Assembly (NCBI GenBank): GCA_002007745.1
Contig: CP019882.1
Span: forward strand, 2,976,001 to 3,040,000
Direction: 5' to 3'
From: Mycolicibacterium litorale
GTDB lineage: Bacteria; Actinomycetota; Actinomycetes; Mycobacteriales; Mycobacteriaceae
Length of the DNA: 64,000 bases
The notes beneath the pieces were generated by a model that had not been told where the DNA came from, did no database searches, and was given only the letters and a program-made list of their open reading frames with translations. Below are positions 46,524 to 55,490 of this stretch, piece by piece; the first letter of the stretch is position 1, and each line of letters opens with the position of its first letter. The translations under genes were made by a program, and so were the position numbers.

Positions 46524-46628
46524 TGCTACCAGTGCCCAGTGAAGGCCCGACCGCACGACGCGGAATTCCGCCCAGCTGTTGACAGCACCCAATGGCGGCC
46601 CTAGATTTTCATTTGTCGAAACCAATAA

Positions 46629-46641
46629 TTCACTCAGTGAA
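46629..46641. promoter_or_regulatory. IclR operator copy 2, ahead of the catabolic operon
   Basis: TTCACTCAGTGAA, identical to the copy at 46511-46523, ends 38 bp before the start of the TIM-barrel gene. A lone half-site CAGTGAA lies between the two. Confidence 0.75.
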
Positions 46642-46679
46642 ATCTCGTCGCCCCCGGGCGGCCACCAGAAGGAGACGTG

Positions 46680-47639
46680 ATGTCCACCGCAGCAGCAGGT
46701 AACGGTTCGAAGGTCGACGGGGCGGCAATCCTGGCGGCACAGGGACTCCTGCCGGCCGACGACTACGCCCTGACCCCGTCGCCGAAGAGGTTCGACGACG
46801 GCGGAAGCTATCGACTCGAGGTGTCCGGGGTCGAGCGGCTCAGCACCCTCGAGGCGCTGCTGGACGAATCGGAGAAGCAGGGCGTCTTCATCAACAGGAT
46901 CGTCGCCTTCGGGGGTGGCTCAACGCTGTTGAACACCAGCGAATTGCGCGACGTGGCAACACTATCCGCCGAAAGCGGCATCGAACTGATCGCGGTTCCG
47001 GGGCCACGCACCGGCTGGGACCTCGGACGTCAGGCACTCAGCACCGAGGGTCAGGCCGGCGGCCGGCGGGTGCGGGGGCTGGACAACGTCCGGTATCTGC
47101 TCGACGACTACCTGCGGATGTTCTCGGCCGGCATCCGCGGCGTGTTGGTGTGGGACGAAGGGGTGCTCGACATCCTCAACAAGGCCCGCGATGCCGGGCA
47201 CATCCCCGCCGACGTCAAGTTCAAGATCTCCGTCTACGCCGGGCATGCGAACCCGGCGTCGATCAGGATCCTCCAGGAACTCGGGGCCGACAGCGTGAAC
47301 CCGGTCGGTGATCTGACCCGCCCGATGCTCGCGGCGATCCGCCGCAATGTCGACATCCCGCTGGATGTCTGGGCCGAAACGTTCGAATCCTTCGGCGGAA
47401 TGAACCGGTTGTGGGAGGCCGGCGCCATCGCCAAGGTCGCCGGACCGGTGTATTTCAAGATCGAACCGGGCGAGTCCGAGGCCGTCATGTACAACGGCTG
47501 GATCGAACCCGAGTACCACGAGCGACTCGTCCGGCACAAGGTCCGGCATGCGGCCATCATCAACGAACTGGTCGCATCCACCACCCCGGAGGTGACGGTG
47601 TCACCGCGTCCGGCACCCTTCCCCGTCCTGGCGAACTGA
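46680..47639 (+). CDS. TIM-barrel-like protein of unknown function (weakly U32 peptidase-like)
   Basis: A 319-aa protein, first gene of the IclR-controlled operon. Alternating strands and helices such as [60 protein letters not shown] and [20 protein letters not shown] indicate a TIM barrel; a U32-peptidase-like relationship is possible but I do not recognise the family with confidence. It precedes acylating aldehyde dehydrogenase and aldolase genes, so a lyase or isomerase role acting upstream of them is a reasonable guess. ATG 46680 has GGAGACGTG before it. Confidence 0.75.
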   Translation: MSTAAAGNGSKVDGAAILAAQGLLPADDYALTPSPKRFDDGGSYRLEVSGVERLSTLEALLDESEKQGVFINRIVAFGGGSTLLNTSELRDVATLSAESGIELIAVPGPRTGWDLGRQALSTEGQAGGRRVRGLDNVRYLLDDYLRMFSAGIRGVLVWDEGVLDILNKARDAGHIPADVKFKISVYAGHANPASIRILQELGADSVNPVGDLTRPMLAAIRRNVDIPLDVWAETFESFGGMNRLWEAGAIAKVAGPVYFKIEPGESEAVMYNGWIEPEYHERLVRHKVRHAAIINELVASTTPEVTVSPRPAPFPVLAN

Positions 47640-47647
47640 GCCCGATC

Positions 47648-48604
47648 GTGGCGAATCGATTGAAGGCGGCGATCATCGGGTCCGGCAACATCGGGACCGA
47701 TCTGATGATCAAGTTGCAGCGCCGATCCGACGTCCTCGATGTGGTGGCGATGGTCGGAATCGACCCGGACAGCGACGGTTTGGCGCGGGCAGCCGCCTCG
47801 AACGTGGAGGTCACCGCGGGCGGGGTGCAGGGTCTGTTGGCCATGGACGTCATCGACGAGCTCGCGGTCGTGTTCGACGCCACCAGCGCCCACGCCCATC
47901 TGGCCAACTACGCCCAGCTCGAACCGACGGGCGTGCGCGTCGTCGATCTGACGCCCGCGGCGATCGGACCGTTCGTGGTTCCCGCGGTCAACCTGTCCGG
48001 ACTCACCGATCGCCGCAACGTCAACATGGTCACCTGCGGTGGGCAGGCGACCATTCCCATCGTGGCCGCGCTGTCGGACATCACCGAGGTGCACTACGCC
48101 GAGATCGTCGCGTCCATCGCGTCGCGGTCGGCGGGCCCGGGGACGCGAGCCAATATCGACGAGTTCACCACGACCACCGCGCGCGCCATCGAGCAGGTGG
48201 GCGGCGCGACCCGCGGTAAGGCGATCATCGTGCTCAACCCCGCGGAACCCCCGATGATCATGCGCGACACCGTCACCGCGCTGATCTCCCCCGCCGACGA
48301 GCCGACGATCGGCGAGGTGGTGGCACGCATGGTTGGTGCCGTGCGGCAGTACGTGCCGGGATACCGCCTCAAGCAGGAAGTCCGCGTGGCCGATGTGCCG
48401 GCGGGTGATGTCCGCAGGCGCCTGGCCGGCGGTCCGGCGTCGACTGCGGACCTGCAACACGTCACCGTGTTCCTCGAAGTCGAAGGTGCCGCCGACTACC
48501 TGCCGGCCTACGCCGGGAATCTGGACATCATGACCTCGGCGGCCGTGCGGGTCGGTGAGCGGCTCGCGCTGCGTTCCGCGGTACTCGCGGAGTCTGTGTC
48601 ATGA
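47648..48604 (+). CDS. acetaldehyde dehydrogenase, CoA-acylating
   Basis: A 318-aa enzyme of the MhpF/DmpF/HsaG family that turns acetaldehyde (or propanal) plus CoA into acyl-CoA with NAD+. The N-terminal Rossmann motif is [15 protein letters not shown], and the catalytic Cys is C130 in [14 protein letters not shown]. Start GTG 47648 is 8 bp after the preceding stop; the stop overlaps the aldolase start (ATGA), as is usual since the two proteins form a channelling complex. Confidence 0.95.
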   Translation: MANRLKAAIIGSGNIGTDLMIKLQRRSDVLDVVAMVGIDPDSDGLARAAASNVEVTAGGVQGLLAMDVIDELAVVFDATSAHAHLANYAQLEPTGVRVVDLTPAAIGPFVVPAVNLSGLTDRRNVNMVTCGGQATIPIVAALSDITEVHYAEIVASIASRSAGPGTRANIDEFTTTTARAIEQVGGATRGKAIIVLNPAEPPMIMRDTVTALISPADEPTIGEVVARMVGAVRQYVPGYRLKQEVRVADVPAGDVRRRLAGGPASTADLQHVTVFLEVEGAADYLPAYAGNLDIMTSAAVRVGERLALRSAVLAESVS

Positions 48605-49604
48605 CGCCGCGGATCTATGTCCAGGACGTCACCCTGCGCGACGGCATGCACGCCGTGGGCCACGAGATCGATGTCACCGCCGTGCGGCGAATCGCGCACG
48701 CCCTGGACCGGGCGGGAGTGGCCGCCATCGAGGTGGCGCATGGCGACGGCCTGGCCGGTGGCAGCCTGACCTACGGGGCCGGCTCGCACACCGACGCCGA
48801 ATGGATCGCGGCGGCAGCCGATGTCGTCACCACCGCACAGCTGACGACTCTGCTGCTCCCCGGTATCGGAACCCTCGACGATCTGCGCGCCGCAGTGGAC
48901 CTGGGGGTGACATCGGTGCGGATCGCGACGCACTGCACCGAAGCCGATATCGCCGTTCAACACATCGCGACCGCACGCGACCTCGGCATCGACGTGGCGG
49001 GCTTCCTGATGATGTCCCACATGATCGGCCCGAACACCTTGCGGCTCAAGCCAAGCTCATGCAGGACGCCGGAGCGGTCTGTGTCTATGTGACCGACTCC
49101 GGCGGTCGGCTGACCATGTCGGGTGTCGCCGAACGAGTCCGCGCCTACCGCGAGGTCCTCGACGAGTCGACTGAGATCGGAATCCATGCCCACCACAATC
49201 TGGCTCTGGGCGTGGCGAATTCACTCGTCGCGGTGCAAGAGGGCGTCCGGCGGGTGGACGCCTCACTCACCGGGCTGGGCGCGGGCGCAGGCAATTGCCC
49301 GCTGGAAGTCTTCGTCGCCGTTGCCGAGCTGAACGGTTGGGATCACGGTTGCGACGTCTTCGCCTTGATGGATGCCGCCGATGACATCGTCCGGCCGCTG
49401 CACCGCCGTCCCGTGCGAGTCGACCGCGAAACCCTCACACTCGGATACGCCGGCGTCTACTCGAGTTTCCTGCTCCATGCCGAGCGCATCGGCGCCGAAC
49501 TGAACGTCGAGCCTCGCGCCCTGCTCGTGGAGGCGGGCCGGCGGGCGATGGTCGGCGGCCAAGAGGACCTGCTCACCGACCTTGCTCTCGACATGAGGAG
49601 GTGA
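48601..49604 (+). pseudogene. 4-hydroxy-2-oxovalerate aldolase with one frameshift
   Basis: The frame from ATG 48601 encodes [20 protein letters not shown] (R-D of the metal site), [20 protein letters not shown] and [11 protein letters not shown], then leaves the family after 49030. The +2 frame continues [39 protein letters not shown] (metal-binding His pair) and [16 protein letters not shown] to 49604. One added C or G at 49029-49032 gives a 334-aa MhpE/HsaF-type aldolase splitting 4-hydroxy-2-oxoacids into pyruvate and an aldehyde for the partner dehydrogenase. As written it is truncated at 163 aa. Confidence 0.85.
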
Positions 49605-49704
49605 GCGGGACAGCCGCCGACACCGGCTTGCCACACCGTTCCCGCAGAGCAGCTGAACGGAAGGTCACTACACCCGTACCATTCGACCCACTCTTGCACG
49701 AGGG

Positions 49705-51261
49705 ATGAACGATCATGACCAATGTAACCCAATCGGTAGAACCCCCCGAAGGCCGGATCCCCATCAGGTTCCGCCGGATTCGGCCGCACCACCGGGCGGA
49801 CGACGACACCATGGCCTGAAGAAGGACACCCTCGGGGTGCCGAGCATCTTCTTCTACATCATTGCCGCCGCCTCGCCGTTGACGGTGGTGGTGGCGCTGT
49901 ACCCCATCATCATCGGATCGGGCAACGGGATCGGCATGCCCGGTGCCTTCGTCATCGCGGCCGTGGTGCTGATGATCTTCGCCGTCGGCTACGTCGCGAT
50001 GAGCAAACACGTGACGAACGCGGGCGCGTTCTACGCCTACGTCACCCTCGGACTGGGACGGATCCCCGGCCTCGGCTCGGCATTCCTGGCGATCTTCGCC
50101 TACAACGCGATCCAGGCCGGCCTCTACGGTGGATTCGGCTACTACGCAAGCGAATTGTTCAACCACAAGTTCGGCACCGATCTGCCGTGGTGGCTGTTCG
50201 CCGGTATCGCCCTGGTGCTGTGCCTGGGCCTGGGTGTGCAGGGCGTGCACTCCGGCGCCCGGGTGCTGGGTGTCTTCATGACCCTGGAGGTCACGATGAT
50301 CACCGTGCTCAGCGTCTGCAGTCTGTTCAGCGGCTCCGTGCCGGTGTCGAAGTTCTCCTTCGAACCGTTCAGCCCGTCGGTCGTCCTCGCCGGTTCGCTG
50401 GGCGTGGCGCTGATGTTCGCCCACGCGTCCTTCATCGGGTTCGAGGGGTCGGCGATCTACGGCGAGGAAGCGCGCGACCCCGCCCGCACCATTCCACGGG
50501 CGACGTATCTGTCCATCGCCTTCATGGGCACGCTCTACGCGGTCTCGGGCTGGCTCATCATGAATGCGCTGGGGCTCGACCGGGTCGTGGGCATCGCCCA
50601 GGAGTCGGGGGGCGACTTCATCTTCGTGGCCAGCGACACGATCATCGGGCACAACATCTCGCTGGTGTTCCAGATCCTGATCATCACCGCACTGTTCGCC
50701 GCGATCGTCACCTTCCACAACAACGTGGCCCGCTACACCTTCTCCCTCGGCCGGCAAGGGCTGATCTGGAAGCCACTGGGCTGGACGTTGCCGGGGCGGC
50801 AGACCCCCTGGGTGGCGTCGCTGGTGCAGACCGTCACCATCGCGCTCGTGGTGGCGCTGTTCGCCATCTTCAACCAGGATCCGTTCGCGGGACTGTTCAC
50901 CTGGGCCACCGGTATCGGCACCATCGGCGTGATCCTCTCCCAGCTGGTCGCGGCCATCGCCATCTTCGTCTTCTTCCGCAAGTCGAAGGTGGACAAGCGC
51001 AGGTGGAACACGTTCGTCGCGCCGATTCTGGCCGTGATCGGGCTCGGCGGTTTCTTCGCGCTCACCCTGGCCAGCCTGGACATCCTGCTCGGTGCGCAAG
51101 GTGCGATGGCGGTGCTGATGCTGTCGCTGGTGTTCATCGCGCTCGGTGGCGGCATGCTCTACGGGCTGTATCTGCGCATCGCGGCCCCGGACCGCTACGC
51201 CCGGTTGGGCCATGCGCTCAATGAGCGTGAACTGGCCGATCCCGCGCCCGAGGCGATGTAG
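49705..51261 (+). CDS. APC-family amino acid/amine permease
   Basis: A 518-aa transporter with about 12 spans. First span region: GVPSIFFYIIAAASPLTVVV; the family's FIGFEGSAIYGEEARDPART (span 6-7 loop) is present. Probably a proton-coupled amino acid or amine importer; the downstream aminobutyraldehyde dehydrogenase-like gene would fit an amine. The N-terminus is uncertain: ATG 49705 directly abuts the GAGGG, while ATG 49715, in another frame, encodes MTNVTQSVEPPEGRIP and would join the permease frame if one C were added in the C4 run near 49763. Confidence 0.85.
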   Translation: MNDHDQCNPIGRTPRRPDPHQVPPDSAAPPGGRRHHGLKKDTLGVPSIFFYIIAAASPLTVVVALYPIIIGSGNGIGMPGAFVIAAVVLMIFAVGYVAMSKHVTNAGAFYAYVTLGLGRIPGLGSAFLAIFAYNAIQAGLYGGFGYYASELFNHKFGTDLPWWLFAGIALVLCLGLGVQGVHSGARVLGVFMTLEVTMITVLSVCSLFSGSVPVSKFSFEPFSPSVVLAGSLGVALMFAHASFIGFEGSAIYGEEARDPARTIPRATYLSIAFMGTLYAVSGWLIMNALGLDRVVGIAQESGGDFIFVASDTIIGHNISLVFQILIITALFAAIVTFHNNVARYTFSLGRQGLIWKPLGWTLPGRQTPWVASLVQTVTIALVVALFAIFNQDPFAGLFTWATGIGTIGVILSQLVAAIAIFVFFRKSKVDKRRWNTFVAPILAVIGLGGFFALTLASLDILLGAQGAMAVLMLSLVFIALGGGMLYGLYLRIAAPDRYARLGHALNERELADPAPEAM

Positions 51262-51292
51262 CCACACCATGCCGACTGAAAGCATCAGCGCT

Positions 51293-51322
51293 ACATTTGT
51301 ACCCGCAGATACGTACAAATGT
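51293..51322. promoter_or_regulatory. 10-10-10 palindrome upstream of TetR gene
   Basis: ACATTTGTAC (51293-51302) and GTACAAATGT (51313-51322) are perfect inverted 10-mers separated by 10 bp. The site ends 17 bp before the TetR start codon and is AT-rich against the background, as expected of an autoregulatory operator. Confidence 0.75.
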
Positions 51323-51339
51323 TCTTATAGCGAGGAAAC

Positions 51340-51996
51340 ATGGCTCCGGCTCCCCGGCGGGCGCGCCGCCACGACCCCGACCGGCGGCAGCGCATCGTCG
51401 ATGCGGCACTCCAGGTGCTGGCCACCGACGGCGTCGCGGGTATCACCCACCGCGCCATCGGAACCGTGGCCGATGTCCCGCTCGGATCGATCACCTACCA
51501 CTTCGCCAATCTGGCCGACATCGTCGATGTCGCGTTCGAGACCCACGTGGCCAGGCTGGCCGAGCGGTTCGGCGCGCGACTGGCCGGCTGCGAGTCGGCT
51601 GACGACGTCATCGAATGCATCGTCGAGGCGGTCACCGACGATCTTGCCGCCCATCCGAACGAACTGGCGGTCACCTACGAGCTCTACGGCGATGCGGTCC
51701 GCCGAGCGCAAACCAAGAGGGTCACCCAGGACTGGATGGGCCTGGCCGAGGAGGCGCTGGCACAACACTTTCCCCGTCCCACCGCGCGGCTGCTCGACGT
51801 CGTCGTCGAGGGGTTGATGGTGCACATGTCCATTGCGCAACAACAGATCTCGAAAGACGAAGTTCGAGCGCTGCTGACCATCGCCGCGCATGCCGGTCAG
51901 TCGGCCTATCAATCCGGTACCGACCTCGGCGTCGAGGTAGATATCGACCACAAGTTCGTCAAACCCAAATCCCGCAAGCCTCAGGAGAAGAAATGA
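51340..51996 (+). CDS. TetR-family regulator
   Basis: A 218-aa regulator with HTH QRIVDAALQVLATDGVAGIT then HRAIGTVADVPLGSITYHFA, and a C-terminal TetR domain. ATG 51340 begins MAPAPRRARRHDPDRRQRIV. It is the first gene after a strong palindrome and overlaps the aldehyde dehydrogenase gene by 4 bp, so it probably autoregulates the operon running to 57242. Confidence 0.92.
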   Translation: MAPAPRRARRHDPDRRQRIVDAALQVLATDGVAGITHRAIGTVADVPLGSITYHFANLADIVDVAFETHVARLAERFGARLAGCESADDVIECIVEAVTDDLAAHPNELAVTYELYGDAVRRAQTKRVTQDWMGLAEEALAQHFPRPTARLLDVVVEGLMVHMSIAQQQISKDEVRALLTIAAHAGQSAYQSGTDLGVEVDIDHKFVKPKSRKPQEKK

Positions 51997-53429
51997 CTTT
52001 CCACCGCCAGATGTTCATCGACGGCAGTTGGGCCGACGCGTCGGACGGCGCCGTCGACCAGGTGCCGGCCCCCGCGACCGGCGAGACCTTCGCCGAGACA
52101 GCCCACGGCACCGTCGCCGATGTCGAACGCGCCGTCGCCGCCGCCGACGCCGCCTTCCCGGGTTGGGCCCGCACGCCGGTCGGCGAGCGCGCCCGCGCGT
52201 TCCTGAACCTCGCCGACCGGGTCGAGGCCGACCTGCCCAACCTGGCCGAGATCGAGTCACGCAATGTCGGCAAGCCGATCGGTCTGGCGCTGGAGGAGAT
52301 GGGCATGATCGCCGATCATCTCCGGTTCTTCGCCGGTGCCGCCAGGTCCATGGAAGGCCGGGCCGCCACCGAATACGTCGCGGGCAAGACCAGCATCATC
52401 CGCCGCGATCCGCTCGGTGTCGTCGGATCGGTCGCGCCGTGGAACTACCCGCTGTTGATGGCGATCTGGAAGATCTCCCCCGCCCTGATGACCGGGAACA
52501 CGTTGGTGCTCAAGCCATCCGAACACACCCCGTTCTCGGTACTGCGGTTGGCCGAACTGGCCCAGGACCTGTTCCCGGCCGGTGTGCTCAACATCGTGAC
52601 CGGTCACGGCGCTGACGTCGGGGCTGCCCTGGTGGCGCACCCGCGGGTGCGGATGTCCTCGCTGACCGGATCGGTGGACACCGGCCGTGCGCTGATGCGC
52701 GCCTCCGCCGACTCGAACCTCAAGCGGTTGCACCTCGAGCTCGGCGGCAAGGCGCCGGTGCTGGTGTTCGCCGACGCCGACGTGGCCTTGGCCGTGGACA
52801 AGATCATGGAAGGCGCGTTCTGCAACTCCGGGCAGGACTGCATGGCGGCCGCGCGGGTGTACGCGCACGAATCCCTGCACGACGAACTGGTCGCCGGCCT
52901 GGAGAAGGCGGTCACCGCCTTGGACCTCGGCGACCTCGCCGACGAGAACACCGCGATGGGCCCGGTCATCACGGCGGCGCACCGCGACCGCGTCGAAGGG
53001 TTCGTCGAACGGGCCAAAGCCACCGGACACACCGAGCTGCTGCAGGGCGCCAACCCCGGCGTCGGTTTCTACACCGCTCCGACGGTAGTGGTCGGTGCTC
53101 GCCAAGGCGATGAGATCGTCACCAAGGAGGTGTTCGGGCCGGTGACCTCGGTGACCAAGTTCGGTGACGCCGACGACGTCGTCGGATGGGCCAACGACAC
53201 CGAATACGGCTTGGCGGCTTCGGTGTTCACCAACGACCTGGCCCGCGCCATGGCGGTGACCAGCGACCTGCAGTTCGGCACGGTCTGGGTCAACGATCAC
53301 CTTCCGGTCACCCCCGAAATGCCGCACGGCGGATTCAAGCAATCCGGCAACGGCAAGGACATGTCGATCTACGCGCTCGAGGAATACACCGAGATCAAGC
53401 ACGTCATGATCAACCGAGCGGGCGCGTGA
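51993..53429 (+). CDS. aldehyde dehydrogenase, gamma-aminobutyraldehyde dehydrogenase-like
   Basis: A 478-aa ALDH. N151 (APWNYP), E249 (LELGGKAPV) and C283 (NSGQDCMAA) are the catalytic residues. The ELGGKAPVLVFADAD and GQDC signatures are those of PatD/YdcW-type gamma-aminobutyraldehyde and betaine-aldehyde-like dehydrogenases. It would oxidise an aminoaldehyde to the amino acid. ATG 51993 overlaps the TetR stop (ATGA). An amine imported by the APC permease could be the source, but no aminotransferase or amine oxidase lies beside it other than the CrtI-like flavoprotein. Confidence 0.92.
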   Translation: MTFHRQMFIDGSWADASDGAVDQVPAPATGETFAETAHGTVADVERAVAAADAAFPGWARTPVGERARAFLNLADRVEADLPNLAEIESRNVGKPIGLALEEMGMIADHLRFFAGAARSMEGRAATEYVAGKTSIIRRDPLGVVGSVAPWNYPLLMAIWKISPALMTGNTLVLKPSEHTPFSVLRLAELAQDLFPAGVLNIVTGHGADVGAALVAHPRVRMSSLTGSVDTGRALMRASADSNLKRLHLELGGKAPVLVFADADVALAVDKIMEGAFCNSGQDCMAAARVYAHESLHDELVAGLEKAVTALDLGDLADENTAMGPVITAAHRDRVEGFVERAKATGHTELLQGANPGVGFYTAPTVVVGARQGDEIVTKEVFGPVTSVTKFGDADDVVGWANDTEYGLAASVFTNDLARAMAVTSDLQFGTVWVNDHLPVTPEMPHGGFKQSGNGKDMSIYALEEYTEIKHVMINRAGA

Positions 53430-53430
53430 G

Positions 53431-53757
53431 ATGGGTGCGGTCAGTGCCATCAACATGTTCTCCCTTCGCCCGGGAGTCACCGCGGCACAATTCGAGGCGT
53501 TCTCCATCGAGCTCGACCAACCGACCTGTCTGGCCTTCGACGTCGTCGAGAGCTTCGAGGTCTACCTGGTCGAGGGCGACGGACACCGGGTGGACGTCGT
53601 CGAGATCATGACCGTCCGGTCGTGGCCCGAATGGGAATCGTTGCGCGACAACGCACCTGAGTTCACGCCGGTGCTCCGGCGCTTTGCAGAACTGGTCGAG
53701 CTGGACACCGTCTCAACGCTGTTCACCCGCCACGTAACCCCGATCGAGGAGAACTGA
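53431..53757 (+). CDS. REDY/HapK-like small protein
   Basis: A 108-aa protein, MGAVSAINMFSLRPGVTAAQ, 1 bp after the dehydrogenase stop. Predicted ferredoxin-like alpha-beta fold with EVYLVEGDGHRVDVVEIMTV and a final TLFTRHVTP; this resembles the REDY-like HapK family of dimeric alpha-beta-barrel proteins. No catalytic residue is evident. Tight spacing on both sides shows it belongs to the operon. Confidence 0.78.
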   Translation: MGAVSAINMFSLRPGVTAAQFEAFSIELDQPTCLAFDVVESFEVYLVEGDGHRVDVVEIMTVRSWPEWESLRDNAPEFTPVLRRFAELVELDTVSTLFTRHVTPIEEN

Positions 53758-53758
53758 C

Positions 53759-55480
53759 ATGCCGACGTCACCCGACTACGACGCCATCGTGATCGGCGCC
53801 GGCCACAACGGCCTGGTCACCGCCAACTATCTCGCCAGGGCAGGCAAACGCGTCCTGGTACTCGAGGCCCGCGACGTGGTGGGCGGCGCGTGCGTCACCG
53901 AGGAGCTCATACCCGGGTCGAAATGGTCCTCCTGTGCGTTCATCGCCGGACTGTTGCGGCCGGAGATCATCGCCGAACTCGAGCTGGCGCGCTTCGGCCT
54001 CGATCTCTATCAGGGTGATGCGCTGTCGTTCAGCCTCTTCCGCGACGGCACGTCGATCACGATGTGGAAGGAGACCGACCGCACGCTGCGGGAGATCGAG
54101 AAGCTGAACAAGCGTGACGCGCAGGCGTTCATCGACTTCGGTCTGCGGTTGCAGAAGTTCGCGGGGCTGGTGACGCCCTGGCTGCTGAAGTCGCCGCCGC
54201 AACGCTCGGAGGTACTGGCCGCCTTCGAGGCCGCCGGCGAGCAGAAGCTGTTCGACGAATTCACCCTGATCTCGGTGCGCGATCTGCTCGACCGGTACTT
54301 CGAAGACGAGCGGCTGAAAAGCATGCTCACCTTCTTCGGTATGGTCTCGATCTACGGTGGACCGTCGTCGCCGGGCACCGCGTACACCTACGGCCACCAC
54401 TCCTGGGGTGAATTCAACGGCAATTTCGGCCAATTCGGCATGGCGCGGGGTGGGATGGGCGCGATCAGCGAAGCGCTGGCCGCCGGCGCGCGCCACTACG
54501 GCGCGACGATCCGGACGTCGGCGCCGGTCGAGAAGGTGCTTGTGGAGCGGGGCGTGGCCACCGGAGTCCGGCTGCGGGACGGTTCGGTGATCACCGGGTC
54601 GCAGATCTTCTCCAACGCCGACCCCAAACGTTCGCTGCTGCGGTTGCTCGAGCCCGGCGTGCTGTCGCCCAAGCTGGTGCGCGAGGTGGACAACATCGAC
54701 ACCCGCGGTTCGATGGCCCGCATCCACCTGTTGATCGACGAACTGCCGCAATATCTCCCGTTCCCGGATGCGAGCGAGGGCCCGCAGCACCACGGTCATC
54801 AGTTGCTCGGTGCCAGTCGTGAAGCGTTCGAGGAGGCGTTCGAGGCTCAGCGTCGCGGCACGTTCCCGAGCACGTTCGTCATCGAGGCGGTCATCCAGTC
54901 GGTCACCGACGACTCCCTGGCGCCGAAGGGTCAGCACACCATGACCCTGGGCATCCAGCAGCTGCCGTCGGAACTCACCGGCACCACCTGGGCGGCCGAG
55001 AAGGAGCGGTGGGCCGATCTGGTGCTGGAGGACTTGTTCAGCTACGCGCCGAACCTGCGTGACCACATCCTCGACCGGGTCATCATCACCCCAGACGACC
55101 TGGACAACGAATACCTGATCACCGACGGCAACATCTTCCACGGCAGCATGATGCTCGACCAGCTCTTCGGCGCCCGCCCGTTGCCGGAGCTGGCGGACTA
55201 CCGCACGCCGGTGCGCAACTACTACCTGTGCGGTGTCGGCACCCACCCCGGTGGCGGCGTTATGGGTGCCAGTGGGCACAACGCCGCCAAGGTAGCCCTC
55301 GATGACGCCGACGGCGTGACGCCGGTGTCCCGGCCCCGGGCCAACGGGCACCGGCCGCCCTGGCAGCAACGGCTGGTCGGTGGGTTGATGTCCACCAAGT
55401 CCGGCCGCTGGCTCAGCTACCAGGCGGCCCGGCAGCCGGCGATGCGCAAGATCACCGCCTACGCCGCGCGCGTGCGCTGA
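53759..55480 (+). CDS. phytoene desaturase-like FAD oxidoreductase
   Basis: A 573-aa amine-oxidase/CrtI superfamily protein. FAD site: DAIVIGAGHNGLVTANYLAR then LVLEARDVVGGACVTEELIP; C-terminal motif NYYLCGVGTHPGGGVMGASG. Such proteins are often labelled phytoene dehydrogenase or beta-carotene ketolase-like, but the context is an aldehyde dehydrogenase operon, so an amine or alcohol oxidase or desaturase role is as likely. It starts 1 bp after the HapK-like stop and ends 10 bp before the dehydratase gene. Confidence 0.88.
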   Translation: MPTSPDYDAIVIGAGHNGLVTANYLARAGKRVLVLEARDVVGGACVTEELIPGSKWSSCAFIAGLLRPEIIAELELARFGLDLYQGDALSFSLFRDGTSITMWKETDRTLREIEKLNKRDAQAFIDFGLRLQKFAGLVTPWLLKSPPQRSEVLAAFEAAGEQKLFDEFTLISVRDLLDRYFEDERLKSMLTFFGMVSIYGGPSSPGTAYTYGHHSWGEFNGNFGQFGMARGGMGAISEALAAGARHYGATIRTSAPVEKVLVERGVATGVRLRDGSVITGSQIFSNADPKRSLLRLLEPGVLSPKLVREVDNIDTRGSMARIHLLIDELPQYLPFPDASEGPQHHGHQLLGASREAFEEAFEAQRRGTFPSTFVIEAVIQSVTDDSLAPKGQHTMTLGIQQLPSELTGTTWAAEKERWADLVLEDLFSYAPNLRDHILDRVIITPDDLDNEYLITDGNIFHGSMMLDQLFGARPLPELADYRTPVRNYYLCGVGTHPGGGVMGASGHNAAKVALDDADGVTPVSRPRANGHRPPWQQRLVGGLMSTKSGRWLSYQAARQPAMRKITAYAARVR

Positions 55481-55490
55481 AGGTCGCCCG

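Noticed and set aside
49573..51318. 581-codon minus-strand frame opposite the APC permease
   Set aside because: Antisense shadow, Glu/Gln/His/Arg-rich, no domain.
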